From positions 2,976,001-3,040,000 of the forward strand of contig JAPFFF010000017.1 of assembly GCA_039105265.1 (NCBI GenBank): a stretch of 64,000 nt of DNA, read 5' to 3'. Position 1 is the first letter of the stretch, and each line of letters opens with the position of its first letter. A program made the position numbers and the translations under genes. Under the pieces are notes generated by a model that was not told the DNA's origin, did no database searches, and saw only the letters and a list, made by a program, of their open reading frames with translations. This DNA comes from Tritrichomonas musculus (Eukaryota; Parabasalia; Tritrichomonadida; Tritrichomonadidae). Positions 35,834 through 45,630 of this stretch are shown one piece after another.

Positions 35834-38800
35834 TTAGTTATAATTAATAAAATAATTATTCGCTGTTAAGCCACTAACAAAAGGTGCGCATGATTGATTT
35901 GGTAAAACAATCATCTTTGTATGACATCCTGTGAGAGCATTCTTGTTTACCGTTATTTTACTCATTTTATTGTTTTGCATCTGAAGATTTATATTCTTAC
36001 CAAGCTTAATTGATTGATTATCAATAATAGATTTGTAATCGGAAGACACAATATGATTCTTCTTTAAAGATACACCTTTTAGTTTCAATGCTTTTGTTTG
36101 TCCATTATTGTTAAATATAGTATAGCATTTAGGAGCAAGAGCTATCATGTTTTCACCATATTTTTCAATGGCACATCCCAATATCTTTTTTTCGTCTTGA
36201 ATAGTGTTGATTGATGGGTTAGGCATGAATTTATATACATTCTTGTCGTAGAACTCTTTGTTTTTAATAACGTAATCAAATAATTGTTCAGGACCTTCAT
36301 TTGGGTTCCCAGCAACTGCAAAATATGCTGAATCAGTATCACCCTCTATAAAATGTAGTCTATCCATATCAAAACAATTATTCATAAAATCATAATAAAA
36401 TGTGAGATACCAAAACTTTGCGTTATCAAGAGTCCACAATGATTCTTGAATGCATGTATTGCAATGATATGATTTGGGTGATTGTTGAATTAAAAATGTA
36501 TTATCACTTAATTGTGCTCCACCCATATAAGTTTGAGAGATGATATATTGATAAGCTTTATTTGCATCACATATCTTGACTTTACTGAATTTCTCAGAGT
36601 TCATCCCATCATATCCATATGAACCGTTCATAGATATTTTATAGAATTTCTCATTACCCTTTGTTTTTCCTGAGATAATATCCTGACGTTTTTGCATAAA
36701 AGTGCTAACAAATTCATTAAATCCTGTATGAGCTTCATATTGTGAAACAGATTTAACATCATCAATAATCAATCCGTGGTCTAACAGAAACCAGAGATAA
36801 TAATTTGAGAAAATCATGTATTCATCATGAGTATCAAGAAGCATTGTAAGCTTGCGTTCTTCCATATCTGTAGAAGTTAATTTATTTGTTTTCATGTAAT
36901 TGTACATATAAGTGCCAATTGTTGATTCATCGTTTTTGATATTGATATTGCGAAACACAGGAGGTAAATTGATAAAATAGTTTATTTTTGAGGTGGGACA
37001 TTTTAGTTTAACTTCAGCGTAGAACAAATATGATGGTTTATTTGAGAATCTTGATGAGTTTGTTATGATATCGAGGCATCTCTTTTTTGAAGCTTTATCT
37101 TTAGCATCAATTCGTCTAATAAATGCTCCAGGCATATACATTATACCTCCATGATACTTATTAAATTCATGTTTACAAGATGAGAATGATGATGGATACA
37201 AAGAATTAAAATCGATACCAACAACATGAGATTGAACATTAGAAGTATCATATGACAAAACTCCTTTATTGTCAATATAGCGAAATTTATTAATATGAGT
37301 CTCATCTTTAATGTTTACTCGATGCATTACATTAGAGAGTCCTCCTGTGATAGCATTTCTTATTGAATAATATTCACGTTCATCGTTGATGAGTGTTGGT
37401 AAATGATGTAATTTACAATATTTTTTTAATTGGATTCTTAGAGCTGTTATTTTAGGGTCATCACGTTTACGAAGTTTATTACATTCAGCACATGCTAATA
37501 AGCAGTTATCAATTTGGTGACCTTTATTATTGTCAATTCTATCTAATGTAGGCTTATTTTGATAAGTAAAATGTTCATGACATAAATGGCATTTCCCTTT
37601 ATTTGGGTCGTCATACATTTTCATAAAAGCTTCGAAATCATTTTCTGACACACATTTTGTTAAATCTCGTTGTGGTTTTTTAGGGTTTAATCTATTGTAT
37701 TTCTCATCTTGATTATAATAACTATCACATTTATATTGCCACCATTTCTTACTTGGTTTGAATGTATTATATTTATTTGTAATCCCAATGTTGTTTCTCG
37801 GATTAAAATCTTTATAAGCCAAAGCATATTTGATGCACGAAGCATTCTTTGATAATGAGAGATTTGAAAGTAAATCAACGTTGTATTGAGCATTGAGTGC
37901 TATTAAATTATCAATAGGTTTAATCATCATTTCAACATCATTATCATTGTATGCTAATAGGTAGTCCCATCGTGTTGCAAAACGTTTTGAATCTTCAAGA
38001 TAAGCATCATATTCTTCTTTAGTAAGAGGATTCTTTTGATTGAGATAGCTATAAAAATCATCATATGAAAATGGTTCTGATTTTGATAATACTTCATTGT
38101 AGTTCTTATCGTTGATTGCTTCATAAGGAAACACACCTTTTTCACTATTATTGTTGCCAAAATCTTCGCCAAATTGCTTTAATGTACCTCCTGCAACAAA
38201 TGATTGAGCATCTATGAATCTCAATTTAGTTGGATGATTATCTGATGTGAGAATGAATTGTTTTAATGAAGATAGGGTTCCTATTATTGAATTTGATTCG
38301 ACTTTCCAGAAAGAATAATTGAAATATTGTTTAAAGAGATTGCTGTCAAAACGTGATGAGTTAAACCCTAATACAGTAATTACATTCATATTTTTGTTAA
38401 TAGAGGTGTCTGGTAAGAATGAGTCATAATATGATATCTTATCTGCATAGACTTTCATTGATTGCTCGAACAACCATTTTATCCATTGTGGTATGAACTC
38501 TTGAGAGTCTCTTAATGAGAAATTCTTTGTTGTCAAGCCGTTTGATGATTTCACACAAGATGAAACTGACAACGGAATTAACCTTGAATTTATTGTTGTT
38601 GAATCAGAGATTGATTTATTTATTGATTGCTCCATTGTTTCGAAATCATATGTTATATAATATATTTCTGGTTTCCATTGAAGATTGTATGCTAAACAGT
38701 ATTCATAAACAGGGTTATTCAATATATGAGGACAATAAGGTAAAGCTTCTTTAACTGGTATGAAGTTCTTTTTAAATACACCATCACAGTGTTTAACATG

Positions 38801-40405
38801 AGAATCAAACCTGTTAAAATTCTTTGAACCATAATGAATATATGAATTACATTTAGGGCAAATATGTATTTGTGTAAGCTTTTCAGGATTCTTGATGTAC
38901 ATTATATGGATGATTTGATTTTGAGTGAAAAGTAATGCAGAATATGTTGTAAATGTTTTATCGAAAAACCACTGCTCTGATAAATCATAATATTGCTCAG
39001 AATCTGTCTTGTGAAACTCATATATGTTAACATTAATGTGATTCTTTTGTGCTAAATCTTTCATTTGCTCCATTGAAACACCTTCGAATTCATTAAGTAT
39101 TTTCTTACCTTCATTTGGAATCTTTGTGTTGTATATAATATTATGTTCTTTAAGAAGTAGTTTCTTAGCGATTTTGGTTCGTTCTTTAGTTTTATATTTT
39201 TTGGTATTTGCTAGTTCTTCATTTAAACATACAGCTAAGAATCTGAAGAAACATAGTTTATCATCTTCATTATCAGCAATAATGAAATCATTTTTGATGA
39301 ATTCGATTGGTAAATCCTTTATGCGACCAGTTATCTTTCTCATTCTTGAAACTGTGAAAGCTATTGAACCAACTAATATAAGTTTTGTGCTTGATGATTC
39401 TGTTTCATAAGAGTGAAGAACTGATTCGATATATAATTTCACTATTTCAAGGTCTTCAAGTTTACTGATGATGATGGGGACCATTGATTGATAGTTCTTC
39501 CAAATAATATCTTTAGCTTTATAATCGTATTTCTCTTCTAATGATTCAAAATCATAAGTGTATGTTTCGAAGACTCCTGATAGTTGAAAATGAACCTTAA
39601 ATGGTTTCAGCTCTTTCTTGTATACATTGTGAAGACACTCAAAGATATTATCTAATGATGCAATTTGATTGAAATAATATGTTGTTATCGGCTTGCCACT
39701 GTCTTTGCGTTGTATAGTATTTTCAGATGGATATTTATTATAGTGATTCCATTCATTTACAGCTCTATCGAAATCATGTGGCTCGTTAATCATAAGGAAA
39801 TCACTATGTTTTGATGTGAAATTGTGTGCGCATTTATCAAGATATTCATATATTTCTTCATTCTCTGGAAAGTAATACTTTTGATGGTTTTTGATTAATG
39901 GAGCATCTGGGATGATTAATCTCTCAGTCTTCTGTAAAACTGGATGTTTTTGTTCTTTGATTAATTGTATTGCATCATCAACTGCTTCATAAGCCCTATT
40001 AATAGCTTCTTTTATCTCGAATTCTCTCTCGATTTGTTGTTGTTTTGTGTTGAAATAGCGTTCATCTTCTTCATTAATATCTTCTTCAAAGTAATCATCA
40101 CGTTTGAGTATATCTTGGTAGTGCTGTTCATGTGAATCATCCAATATTCGTTTAAGTTTATGCACATGTATAATGAAACTATCTATTTCTTCTGCATTTG
40201 GTAAATCATTTTTAATAAATCTGTGGGCATTACGATTATTAAGCCAATCACATAATACTTCTACGTTTTTCCTTCTATTCCAAGCTTCTGTTTTAGCAGT
40301 TGTTGTAATTGGTAGATTTGCATTGAAAATTGTGTTAATACTTTTGATTAATTCAACAATATCATCATTACTAATATTTTTAAGTGATCGGTAATCGTAT
40401 CGCAT
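35834..40405 (-). CDS. POLB: Protein-primed DNA polymerase B of C1 (1523 aa)
   Basis: This is a complete, diverged copy. It shows the OTU-like region (DDKLCFFRFLAVCL), zinc finger CPKC...H...C, exonuclease YDFE / FNSSRFD / YNDND, the HNH-like block (CHLCHEHF ... LDRIDNN ... CAECNKLR), and polymerase DFNSLYPS / KISMNGSYGYDG / GDTDSAY. Motif C reads GDTDSAY here versus VDTDSLY in A and B. The HNH-like block is kept, so it is not a one-off insertion. Its 5' end is only ~280 bp from the C1 terminus. Confidence 0.92.
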   Translation of the reverse strand: MRYDYRSLKNISNDDIVELIKSINTIFNANLPITTTAKTEAWNRRKNVEVLCDWLNNRNAHRFIKNDLPNAEEIDSFIIHVHKLKRILDDSHEQHYQDILKRDDYFEEDINEEDERYFNTKQQQIEREFEIKEAINRAYEAVDDAIQLIKEQKHPVLQKTERLIIPDAPLIKNHQKYYFPENEEIYEYLDKCAHNFTSKHSDFLMINEPHDFDRAVNEWNHYNKYPSENTIQRKDSGKPITTYYFNQIASLDNIFECLHNVYKKELKPFKVHFQLSGVFETYTYDFESLEEKYDYKAKDIIWKNYQSMVPIIISKLEDLEIVKLYIESVLHSYETESSSTKLILVGSIAFTVSRMRKITGRIKDLPIEFIKNDFIIADNEDDKLCFFRFLAVCLNEELANTKKYKTKERTKIAKKLLLKEHNIIYNTKIPNEGKKILNEFEGVSMEQMKDLAQKNHINVNIYEFHKTDSEQYYDLSEQWFFDKTFTTYSALLFTQNQIIHIMYIKNPEKLTQIHICPKCNSYIHYGSKNFNRFDSHVKHCDGVFKKNFIPVKEALPYCPHILNNPVYEYCLAYNLQWKPEIYYITYDFETMEQSINKSISDSTTINSRLIPLSVSSCVKSSNGLTTKNFSLRDSQEFIPQWIKWLFEQSMKVYADKISYYDSFLPDTSINKNMNVITVLGFNSSRFDSNLFKQYFNYSFWKVESNSIIGTLSSLKQFILTSDNHPTKLRFIDAQSFVAGGTLKQFGEDFGNNNSEKGVFPYEAINDKNYNEVLSKSEPFSYDDFYSYLNQKNPLTKEEYDAYLEDSKRFATRWDYLLAYNDNDVEMMIKPIDNLIALNAQYNVDLLSNLSLSKNASCIKYALAYKDFNPRNNIGITNKYNTFKPSKKWWQYKCDSYYNQDEKYNRLNPKKPQRDLTKCVSENDFEAFMKMYDDPNKGKCHLCHEHFTYQNKPTLDRIDNNKGHQIDNCLLACAECNKLRKRDDPKITALRIQLKKYCKLHHLPTLINDEREYYSIRNAITGGLSNVMHRVNIKDETHINKFRYIDNKGVLSYDTSNVQSHVVGIDFNSLYPSSFSSCKHEFNKYHGGIMYMPGAFIRRIDAKDKASKKRCLDIITNSSRFSNKPSYLFYAEVKLKCPTSKINYFINLPPVFRNINIKNDESTIGTYMYNYMKTNKLTSTDMEERKLTMLLDTHDEYMIFSNYYLWFLLDHGLIIDDVKSVSQYEAHTGFNEFVSTFMQKRQDIISGKTKGNEKFYKISMNGSYGYDGMNSEKFSKVKICDANKAYQYIISQTYMGGAQLSDNTFLIQQSPKSYHCNTCIQESLWTLDNAKFWYLTFYYDFMNNCFDMDRLHFIEGDTDSAYFAVAGNPNEGPEQLFDYVIKNKEFYDKNVYKFMPNPSINTIQDEKKILGCAIEKYGENMIALAPKCYTIFNNNGQTKALKLKGVSLKKNHIVSSDYKSIIDNQSIKLGKNINLQMQNNKMSKITVNKNALTGCHTKMIVLPNQSCAPFVSGLTANNYFINYN

Positions 40406-40670
40406 TTGGGTGGAAATAAAAAATTAATTTTTGATAATCGATGGATTTAAATTTTATGACTGTCAATTGGAGGCTCAAATTATTCGACTCCAAAAAAGTG
40501 CTAGAAATCATTGAGTTTCATAGTTGGGGCTCACAGTGTTGTAGACAGTGAGCTAGAAAACCTTGAGTTCTGAAAATGGGGTTAAAAATAAGGAAAATCG
40601 CATGAAACCCTTGAGCGACTAACATGGAGTAAACCGTCAGATGTGATTTATTATCTGACCCCCAATACGC

Positions 40671-40685
40671 ACATACTGCACTACT
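40671..40685. repeat. Right terminus of C1
   Basis: Read inward it begins AGTAGTGCAGTATGTGCG. It abuts AACGTT in a P152-type gene whose homology stops exactly here. The ~280 bp between the polymerase start and this tip hold no gene I can support. Confidence 0.7.
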
Positions 40686-40859
40686 AACGTTTGTTAATGA
40701 AATGTATAACACACGAACAAGGTAAGTACCTTTTCCGATATTAATTGGAAATCGTTCACAAAGTAATGTAAAATCACATTTTTGATATTCATCTGGATTT
40801 GGAAGTAATGAGATTAATGAATTGATGTATTCATATACTCGAAGGTTGGTTGTTGTCAT
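40686..40859 (-). pseudogene. P152-like gene of C2, cut by C1
   Basis: It shows similarity to P152 (RVYEYINSLISLL, CDFTLLCERFPI, VLYISLTN) up to the C1 tip, where element sequence takes over. The open frame continues into C1, but that part is not P152. The remainder of the gene is off-window. Confidence 0.75.
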
Positions 40860-40978
40860 TTGATTACAAAATAAAAAATTGAAAATAAATTTTAAAAATT
40901 GAGTTTTGAATTTCCTTTGGAAATACTCAGAACCATGTTCTGTGAAAGAAATGCAAAAAAAATATTTTGTTAAGTAAT

Positions 40979-41854
40979 TTATTCAAAAACTTGAAAATCA
41001 ATAAAATACATTTCAATCATTTCATGCAATTGGTTTAACAATTCAATTCGTGCATAAACGACACATTTATCAATTCTCATATCATCTTCATTGAAATTCT
41101 CATGAATCAAATTTTTGATATCACGATTGCATGACATTGAGATTGGTAAATTATCTCTGAAAAACCAGTTTTCTTCCTGGTTATTGAAATGATTTCGAAT
41201 ACTTGATAATGAATCAAAATGTCTTCGAACAAGATGTAATTTAACATGTGTTGGTGTATCTGGAATTGATTCCTTCCAAATGAAGAAGATATAATCGTGT
41301 TCATGATTATTTGGAACAGTTCTTGGAATTAAATTGTCAATTTGATTTTGTTGGTTATTGATTCTAGTTTGTTGCATATTAATTTCAAAATCTTTTTCAT
41401 AAATTCGACTTTTATGCCAATCAATTGACATTTCATTAATATCATTTTGAAATTTCAATTCATTAATTTGTTCTTGTAATTGATTGCGTTGCTGATTAAA
41501 GTATGAATCAAGAAGTTTCATTATATCAAATGAATATGATGGGGAACACCAAATAGCAATATGATTAACAAGTAAACGGTGAACATAAATTCCTCGTAAA
41601 TTGATTGGAAGAAATGGTCGATTTTCATATAATTTCTCATCCGGCGAAATTCCTCCGGATGCGTTTATGTAATCAAGAAGTTCTTTAGAACTTTGATTTT
41701 GAAACCAATGACGAGCTGGTTTATTTGAATGACAGGAATTGATTATAGATTGAATTTGAAACATGTCATCAGATTTGGAGTGAATGATTCTAAGTTGTTC
41801 ATTGTATTGTAAATATTCGTATTCATCATTGATTGGTGTAACAATTGTGTTCAT
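40979..41854 (-). CDS. KilA-N domain protein of C2 (291 aa)
   Basis: Same family as the 251-aa proteins of A and B: KilA-N-like core (YVHRLLVNHIAIWCSPSY) and C-terminal LHLVRRH domain. It is ~40 residues longer because of an added Gln/Asn-rich coiled coil (QRNQLQEQINELKFQND ... QTRINNQQNQID) between the domains. It carries the hairpin CATCCGG...CCGGATG at the usual variable site. The frame is open despite the old age of C2. Confidence 0.75.
   Translation of the reverse strand: MNTIVTPINDEYEYLQYNEQLRIIHSKSDDMFQIQSIINSCHSNKPARHWFQNQSSKELLDYINASGGISPDEKLYENRPFLPINLRGIYVHRLLVNHIAIWCSPSYSFDIMKLLDSYFNQQRNQLQEQINELKFQNDINEMSIDWHKSRIYEKDFEINMQQTRINNQQNQIDNLIPRTVPNNHEHDYIFFIWKESIPDTPTHVKLHLVRRHFDSLSSIRNHFNNQEENWFFRDNLPISMSCNRDIKNLIHENFNEDDMRIDKCVVYARIELLNQLHEMIEMYFIDFQVFE
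41638..41661. repeat. Hairpin insertion site in KilA gene, C2 copy
   Basis: CATCCGG and CCGGATG form a 7-bp stem around a 10-nt loop, in frame, at the position equivalent to the hairpins in A and B. It is GC-rich against an AT-rich gene. Confidence 0.65.
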
Positions 41855-42722
41855 TTTTGAAGAAGAAAAAAAATTAAAAAAAAATTAAATTTGAAAAATA
41901 AATTTTATTAATCCACTTTTTGAATAGAATAATATAAATGTGAAAATTTCATGTTTACAGTTGATTTGAGAATCTGATTTTTAAAATATATATTACTATA
42001 TAAGTCCGCAATATAATTGTATAATTACTTTGTTTCACTGAGCTAAAGAAGTTGATTATTAAAAATGTTAATATTTTTTTCACACTGATTTCATAGAATA
42101 AACTTATAATGATACTGTAAAACGTTGTTTTATTGATGTTCTTGTGTAACTAATTGCGATTAGCTATTTTATTTGAAATTTGAATTTTCAAGATATTAGA
42201 TGAGATAATCATCTGAAACCAAAAATCGAAAAAGTGGAATATTTGAAATCGGGGTTATGTGATGATTACAAATATATATGATATTTGTTCCAAAAGATGC
42301 TCTGGATATAAAATTCGAAAAATCGGAATTATCTGTAAAATTGAGAGACCATTGAATTTAAAAATTTTATAATTGAATAGAAGATGCCATGCTCAGAATT
42401 TATCAGATTTCTCTGATGAATTTTATTTAAGAAGTAATTCAATTTATCAGATTCTGCAGAATTCTTTCACAATTATTACAGATTTGTCGGATGATTTTAA
42501 TTTGAATAGTAATTCAAAATTACAGATTTGTCGGATGATTTTAATTTGAGAACTCTATCAAAAATACAGATTTGTCGGATGATTCTAATTTGAATAGTAA
42601 TTCAATTTTACCGAAAAAATTAGATTTATAAGATAATTCAAATAACGAATAAAAAAAAATATTTTTAATAATCACGTTTTTCATATATTTTTTCGAGTAT
42701 GGGATTTCCCATAGTCGTCATT
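41855..42722. other. Non-coding repeat-rich stretch of C2
   Basis: This 868-bp stretch lies between the KilA start and the polymerase 3' end and is very AT-rich, with no credible ORF. The right half has three or more copies of a ~44-bp unit with ACAGATTTGTCGGATGATT (about 42478, 42522, 42566) and more decayed relatives on both sides. The left half shows nothing I can name. Confidence 0.7.
42395..42640. repeat. ~44-bp tandem repeat array (C2)
   Basis: The unit contains ACAGATTTGTCGGATGATT followed by TAATTTGAATAGTAATTCAA. Clear copies begin near 42478, 42522 and 42566. Looser copies near 42395-42470 and 42600-42640 keep CAGATT and AGTAATTCAA. Confidence 0.75.
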
Positions 42723-43307
42723 TCATTGAATAATATAATCATTAGCAGTAATTCCTTTAACAAATGGTGCACATGAATTATTTTCTAAAACAATCATTTT
42801 TGTATGTAAACCAGTTAACGCATTTTTTTGAATAGTCAATTTTGACATTTGATTTCCATTCATTTGAAGATTAATATTCTTACCTTGTTTAACAGAATTG
42901 TTTTCAATAATATCTTTATAATCAGATGATTTGATTACATTCTTCTTAAGCGATACTCCTTTTAATTTTAGAGATTTGGTTTGTCCATTATTATTCCAAA
43001 TGGTATAACATTTGGGTGCAAGAGCAATCATGTTTTCACCTGTTTTTTCAATAGCACAACCAAGAACCTTTTTTTCATCTTCAATTGTGTTAATTGAAGG
43101 GTTTGGCATGAATTCATAAACATGTTTGTCATAGAATTCTTTGTTTTTGATAACATGATTGAATAATTGAGTTGGAGGTTCATTTGGGTCACCTGATACA
43201 GCATAGTACATTGAATCGGTATCTCCTTCAATATAGTGAATTTTATCCATATCCAAGCATTTATTCATGAAATCATAATAGAATGTTAAATACCAGAATT
43301 TAGCATT
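42723..43307 (-). pseudogene. POLB: pPolB of C2, 3' fragment (interrupted by D)
   Basis: This is the C-terminal end of a polymerase, with the motif C region (IEGDTDSMYYAVSG) and the conserved KLKGVSLKKN and GKNINLQMN tails. D begins within the gene (AGCATT, then AGTAGT). Sequence is closer to C1 than to A or B. The rest is not in the window. Confidence 0.88.
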
Positions 43308-44455
43308 AGTAGTATATGGTTGGGTATCTCAGAGGCTATATATTCTCCTGATAAGTGGCAACCGTAAATCTAAAATTATAATCTATACATTCTCCTGTTT
43401 TTAGTCTTCTGTTTTTTTTCTCCTGTTTTTTATCTCCTGAGAAATGAAGCAAGTTGCAGGAACAATTAAAGACCTCTTTAAATCTGGAATTGATGGAAAT
43501 GGTGAAAAAATGGATTTATTACATATGACAGCCACGAAGGAACAATATGATGAATTCTTTAATGAATATGATTGTGTTTGTTTGAGATATCCTGAAAATA
43601 TGTTGTTATATGGTTTTGCATCCTTTAACAGAAAAACAAACCCTGAACGTGTGAGATATGCACATATAATTGATTTCTATAAAGACCCTTACAAGAAGCA
43701 TCCGATTGATAGTAATTATGAGAAGAAGAACGGTAAAGTTCTAACAAAAGAAGATAAAGAAAAGAAAAAAGAAGAAGAGAGACAAAAGAAAGAAGACGAA
43801 TTGAGAGAATCAATGAAGGCTGAAGGTTGTGAATTGATATCTAAATATACCACTGCAACAGCTGATGTTTTCTATTTGTTTGAAGGTAATGAATACAAAA
43901 CAAAGCCAACTAAATGGAAGGCATGTCATAGAGCACACAAGACGCAATGCATTAGATATACACATAATTATGTGAAGAAACGTTTTGCTGATGAAGGATG
44001 TGAACTACTGACTGAATATAAAAACTCTAAACAAAAATTGTTTTACAAGCATGAGAATACAAGATATTCAACAACATTTAATGACTGGCTTTGGTATAAC
44101 AACCGTCCTCATTTAGGTCGCAAACGAACATACTTCACCGAAGAGAAAGATGATGAACAAGCTTAAATGAATCAACATTAATGATGTTTTATTTTTGTAC
44201 CCCCTGATGATGTTCTAGATTGACGGTCGCCACTTTTGAATCTTCATCTTTGAATTTACATCTTTGAACTTGTTTTAGTAGTATATATGAGTCGGTTTCC
44301 GTCAGGCTAAAGCCCCACGTCAACACGACTAATGAATAAAAATAATATGAACTCATTTAATGATTACCATCAATTGATGTTCATTTATTGGACAACTCAT
44401 TTAATTCGTTCTCAAGTTGATGAACTTTATTTTTGAGACTGTTGATGTCTTCGAT
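43308..44455. repeat. Left TIR of D, with a gene inside
   Basis: The tip AGTAGTATATGGTTGGG starts the outer block, which carries a 240-aa gene bordered by GTGGCAACCGTAAATCT (43355-43371) and, inverted, AGATTGACGGTCGCCAC (44216-44232). The inner block (AGTAGTATATA at 44277-44287, nested hairpin, P75 tail) matches A, B and E. The inner boundary is set by analogy with B; the partner TIR is off-window. Confidence 0.7.
43444..44166 (+). CDS. TIR-borne 240-aa protein of D
   Basis: Residues ~35-85 share TKEQYDEFFNEYDC and NPERVRYAH with the 119-aa protein. A Lys/Glu-rich linker (~95-125) follows, then two ~50-residue repeats, each starting EGCEL and ending in Trp plus a basic stretch (WKACHRAHKTQCIRYTH; WLWYNNRPHLGRK). 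The repeats resemble DNA-binding treble-clef-type repeats without the metal-binding Cys. It lies inside D's TIR. Function unknown. Confidence 0.75.
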   Translation: MKQVAGTIKDLFKSGIDGNGEKMDLLHMTATKEQYDEFFNEYDCVCLRYPENMLLYGFASFNRKTNPERVRYAHIIDFYKDPYKKHPIDSNYEKKNGKVLTKEDKEKKKEEERQKKEDELRESMKAEGCELISKYTTATADVFYLFEGNEYKTKPTKWKACHRAHKTQCIRYTHNYVKKRFADEGCELLTEYKNSKQKLFYKHENTRYSTTFNDWLWYNNRPHLGRKRTYFTEEKDDEQA

Positions 44456-44608
44456 AAGAGACTCACGAACGGCAAGACCGTCAGAGCCCAACATTCCTGA
44501 TTTGATATTGTTGAGACATTGTTTGTAATCATAACACTTTTCTTTTAATCCTCGTTTGATTCGTTTTAATTCTGGTATTTCTTTCTTGTATTCTGTTAGT
44601 TCACTCAT
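44381..44608 (-). CDS. P75 coiled-coil protein of D
   Basis: 75 aa, one residue different from B's copy and identical to E's. Its 3' third is within the TIR. It diverges from P77 with 14 bp between ATGs. Confidence 0.75.
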   Translation of the reverse strand: MSELTEYKKEIPELKRIKRGLKEKCYDYKQCLNNIKSGMLGSDGLAVRESLIEDINSLKNKVHQLENELNELSNK

Positions 44609-44622
44609 TTAATAATAATTAA

Positions 44623-44856
44623 ATGTCTGTTATTAATCAATTAAGAACCGTTCATGACGATAAGCATAAAAACCATTTTGATAGATTACAATTAACGATG
44701 CAAAAGAATAGAACAAAAATAAATTCAGCACCAACAGTGAAATGTTATAATGAAAAAGGTAATGTATTTCATGAACCCCCACCAAAAACGACTAAATCAT
44801 TAAATCATCATGATTCACTTAATCATTCGGTGGTTGTCAGGAGCAACAACATTTAA
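44623..44856 (+). CDS. P77 basic protein of D
   Basis: 77-aa His/Lys/Asn-rich protein, identical to E's and very close to B's. The 3' end overlaps P158 by 42 bp, as in B and E, so the overlap itself is conserved. Confidence 0.72.
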   Translation: MSVINQLRTVHDDKHKNHFDRLQLTMQKNRTKINSAPTVKCYNEKGNVFHEPPPKTTKSLNHHDSLNHSVVVRSNNI

Positions 44857-45291
44857 AATGTATTCATTAATGACTTTTGATTGTTGGTCAACAACATTTG
44901 AAAGCTTATTGATATGTTCTTCAAGTATTTTATTTTTGTTGTTTAATTGATTGATTTGTTCAGTGAATTCATTTAATGATTCCTTCATTAGTGATATATC
45001 AGCTTTGATGTTATCGTTTTCAAGTGTTTTAGTGATTGTATTCCCGACTTTCTTCAAATAAATGTCGCCATCACATCGTTTACCGTCTTTACAATTACGT
45101 TTTGTGATTTTGTATTCATTGCCGTCATTAGTGATGATTTTATAAATCTTGTTCAAATAGTTAGTCGTTTGTGTTTTCATTTGCTCGATATTCTTTTGAT
45201 AGAACAAATTGAACTCTTCAACTGATTTAAACACTTTTGATTCATTAATGTTTTCGTTTATTACTTTAAGTTCATTAATGTTTTCATTCAT
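44815..45291 (-). CDS. P158 coiled-coil protein of D
   Basis: 158 aa; the coiled-coil C-terminal half and Cys-containing middle (NCKDGKRCDGDIYLKKV) match B and E. It follows P84 on the same strand and is convergent with P77. Confidence 0.75.
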   Translation of the reverse strand: MNENINELKVINENINESKVFKSVEEFNLFYQKNIEQMKTQTTNYLNKIYKIITNDGNEYKITKRNCKDGKRCDGDIYLKKVGNTITKTLENDNIKADISLMKESLNEFTEQINQLNNKNKILEEHINKLSNVVDQQSKVINEYILNVVAPDNHRMIK

Positions 45292-45321
45292 TTGTATTCA
45301 ATTTAAAACGTTTCATTATAT

Positions 45322-45576
45322 TTACCCAACTTTATCCAAAATTGATTTACCAACTTTACCAGCTGTATCAGCATAACTGAGACCTCTATCAACGAAATCA
45401 ACAACTTGACCGACACCAGGAATGAGACCAGTAATTGGTTTGACTCTATCAATGATTTGCCTTCCAACGTTAACAACTTGAGGAAGCTTTTCAACGACTT
45501 TCTTTGCTGTGTCTTTGACTGTTTTGGCAAACTTAGTAAAACCGTTCTTTATCTTCTTGAATATACCTATACCCAT
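45322..45576 (-). CDS. P84 small amphipathic protein of D
   Basis: 84 aa; basic amphipathic helix MGIGIFKKIKNGFTKFAKTV, then LIPGVGQVVDFVDRG. Only about 60% like B's copy, yet identical to E's, so D and E share this allele. It diverges from the MCP gene with a 54-bp gap. A second open frame overlaps it and is ignored. Confidence 0.72.
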   Translation of the reverse strand: MGIGIFKKIKNGFTKFAKTVKDTAKKVVEKLPQVVNVGRQIIDRVKPITGLIPGVGQVVDFVDRGLSYADTAGKVGKSILDKVG

Positions 45577-45630
45577 ATTTTAAGAGTAAATAAAAGAGAT
45601 AATATATTGATTCTTTTTATTAAATCATAA

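Larger units (their letters stand above)
35740..40685. mobile_element. Polinton fragment C1 (right part)
   Basis: This is the right-hand piece of a divergent Maverick, with a complete polymerase gene close to its right end. The right tip, read inward, is AGTAGTGCAGTATGTGCG and is followed by AACGTT (40686-40691) in a P152-type gene of C2. On the left it is cut by element A, with TACCCA at the junction. The rest lies left of A, outside the window. Having the polymerase 5' end about 280 bp from the terminus differs from the A/B layout. Confidence 0.75.
40686..43307. mobile_element. Polinton fragment C2 (oldest layer)
   Basis: This is a piece of an older Maverick holding the start of a P152-type gene, a KilA-N gene, a repeat-rich non-coding stretch and the 3' part of a polymerase gene. 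It is interrupted on the left by C1 and on the right by D. Neither of its own ends is visible. Being the target of both neighbours makes it the oldest layer of the stack. Confidence 0.75.

Noticed and set aside
40518-40685. C-terminal part of the 113-codon ORF in C1/C2
   Set aside because: Only the first part matches P152; the rest is the C1 end read in frame, not a protein.
45303-45530. 75-codon ORF overlapping P84 in D (and its twin at 62203-62430 in E)
   Set aside because: It lies in another frame of the conserved P84 gene, starts without a supported ATG context, and is not kept in B or F.
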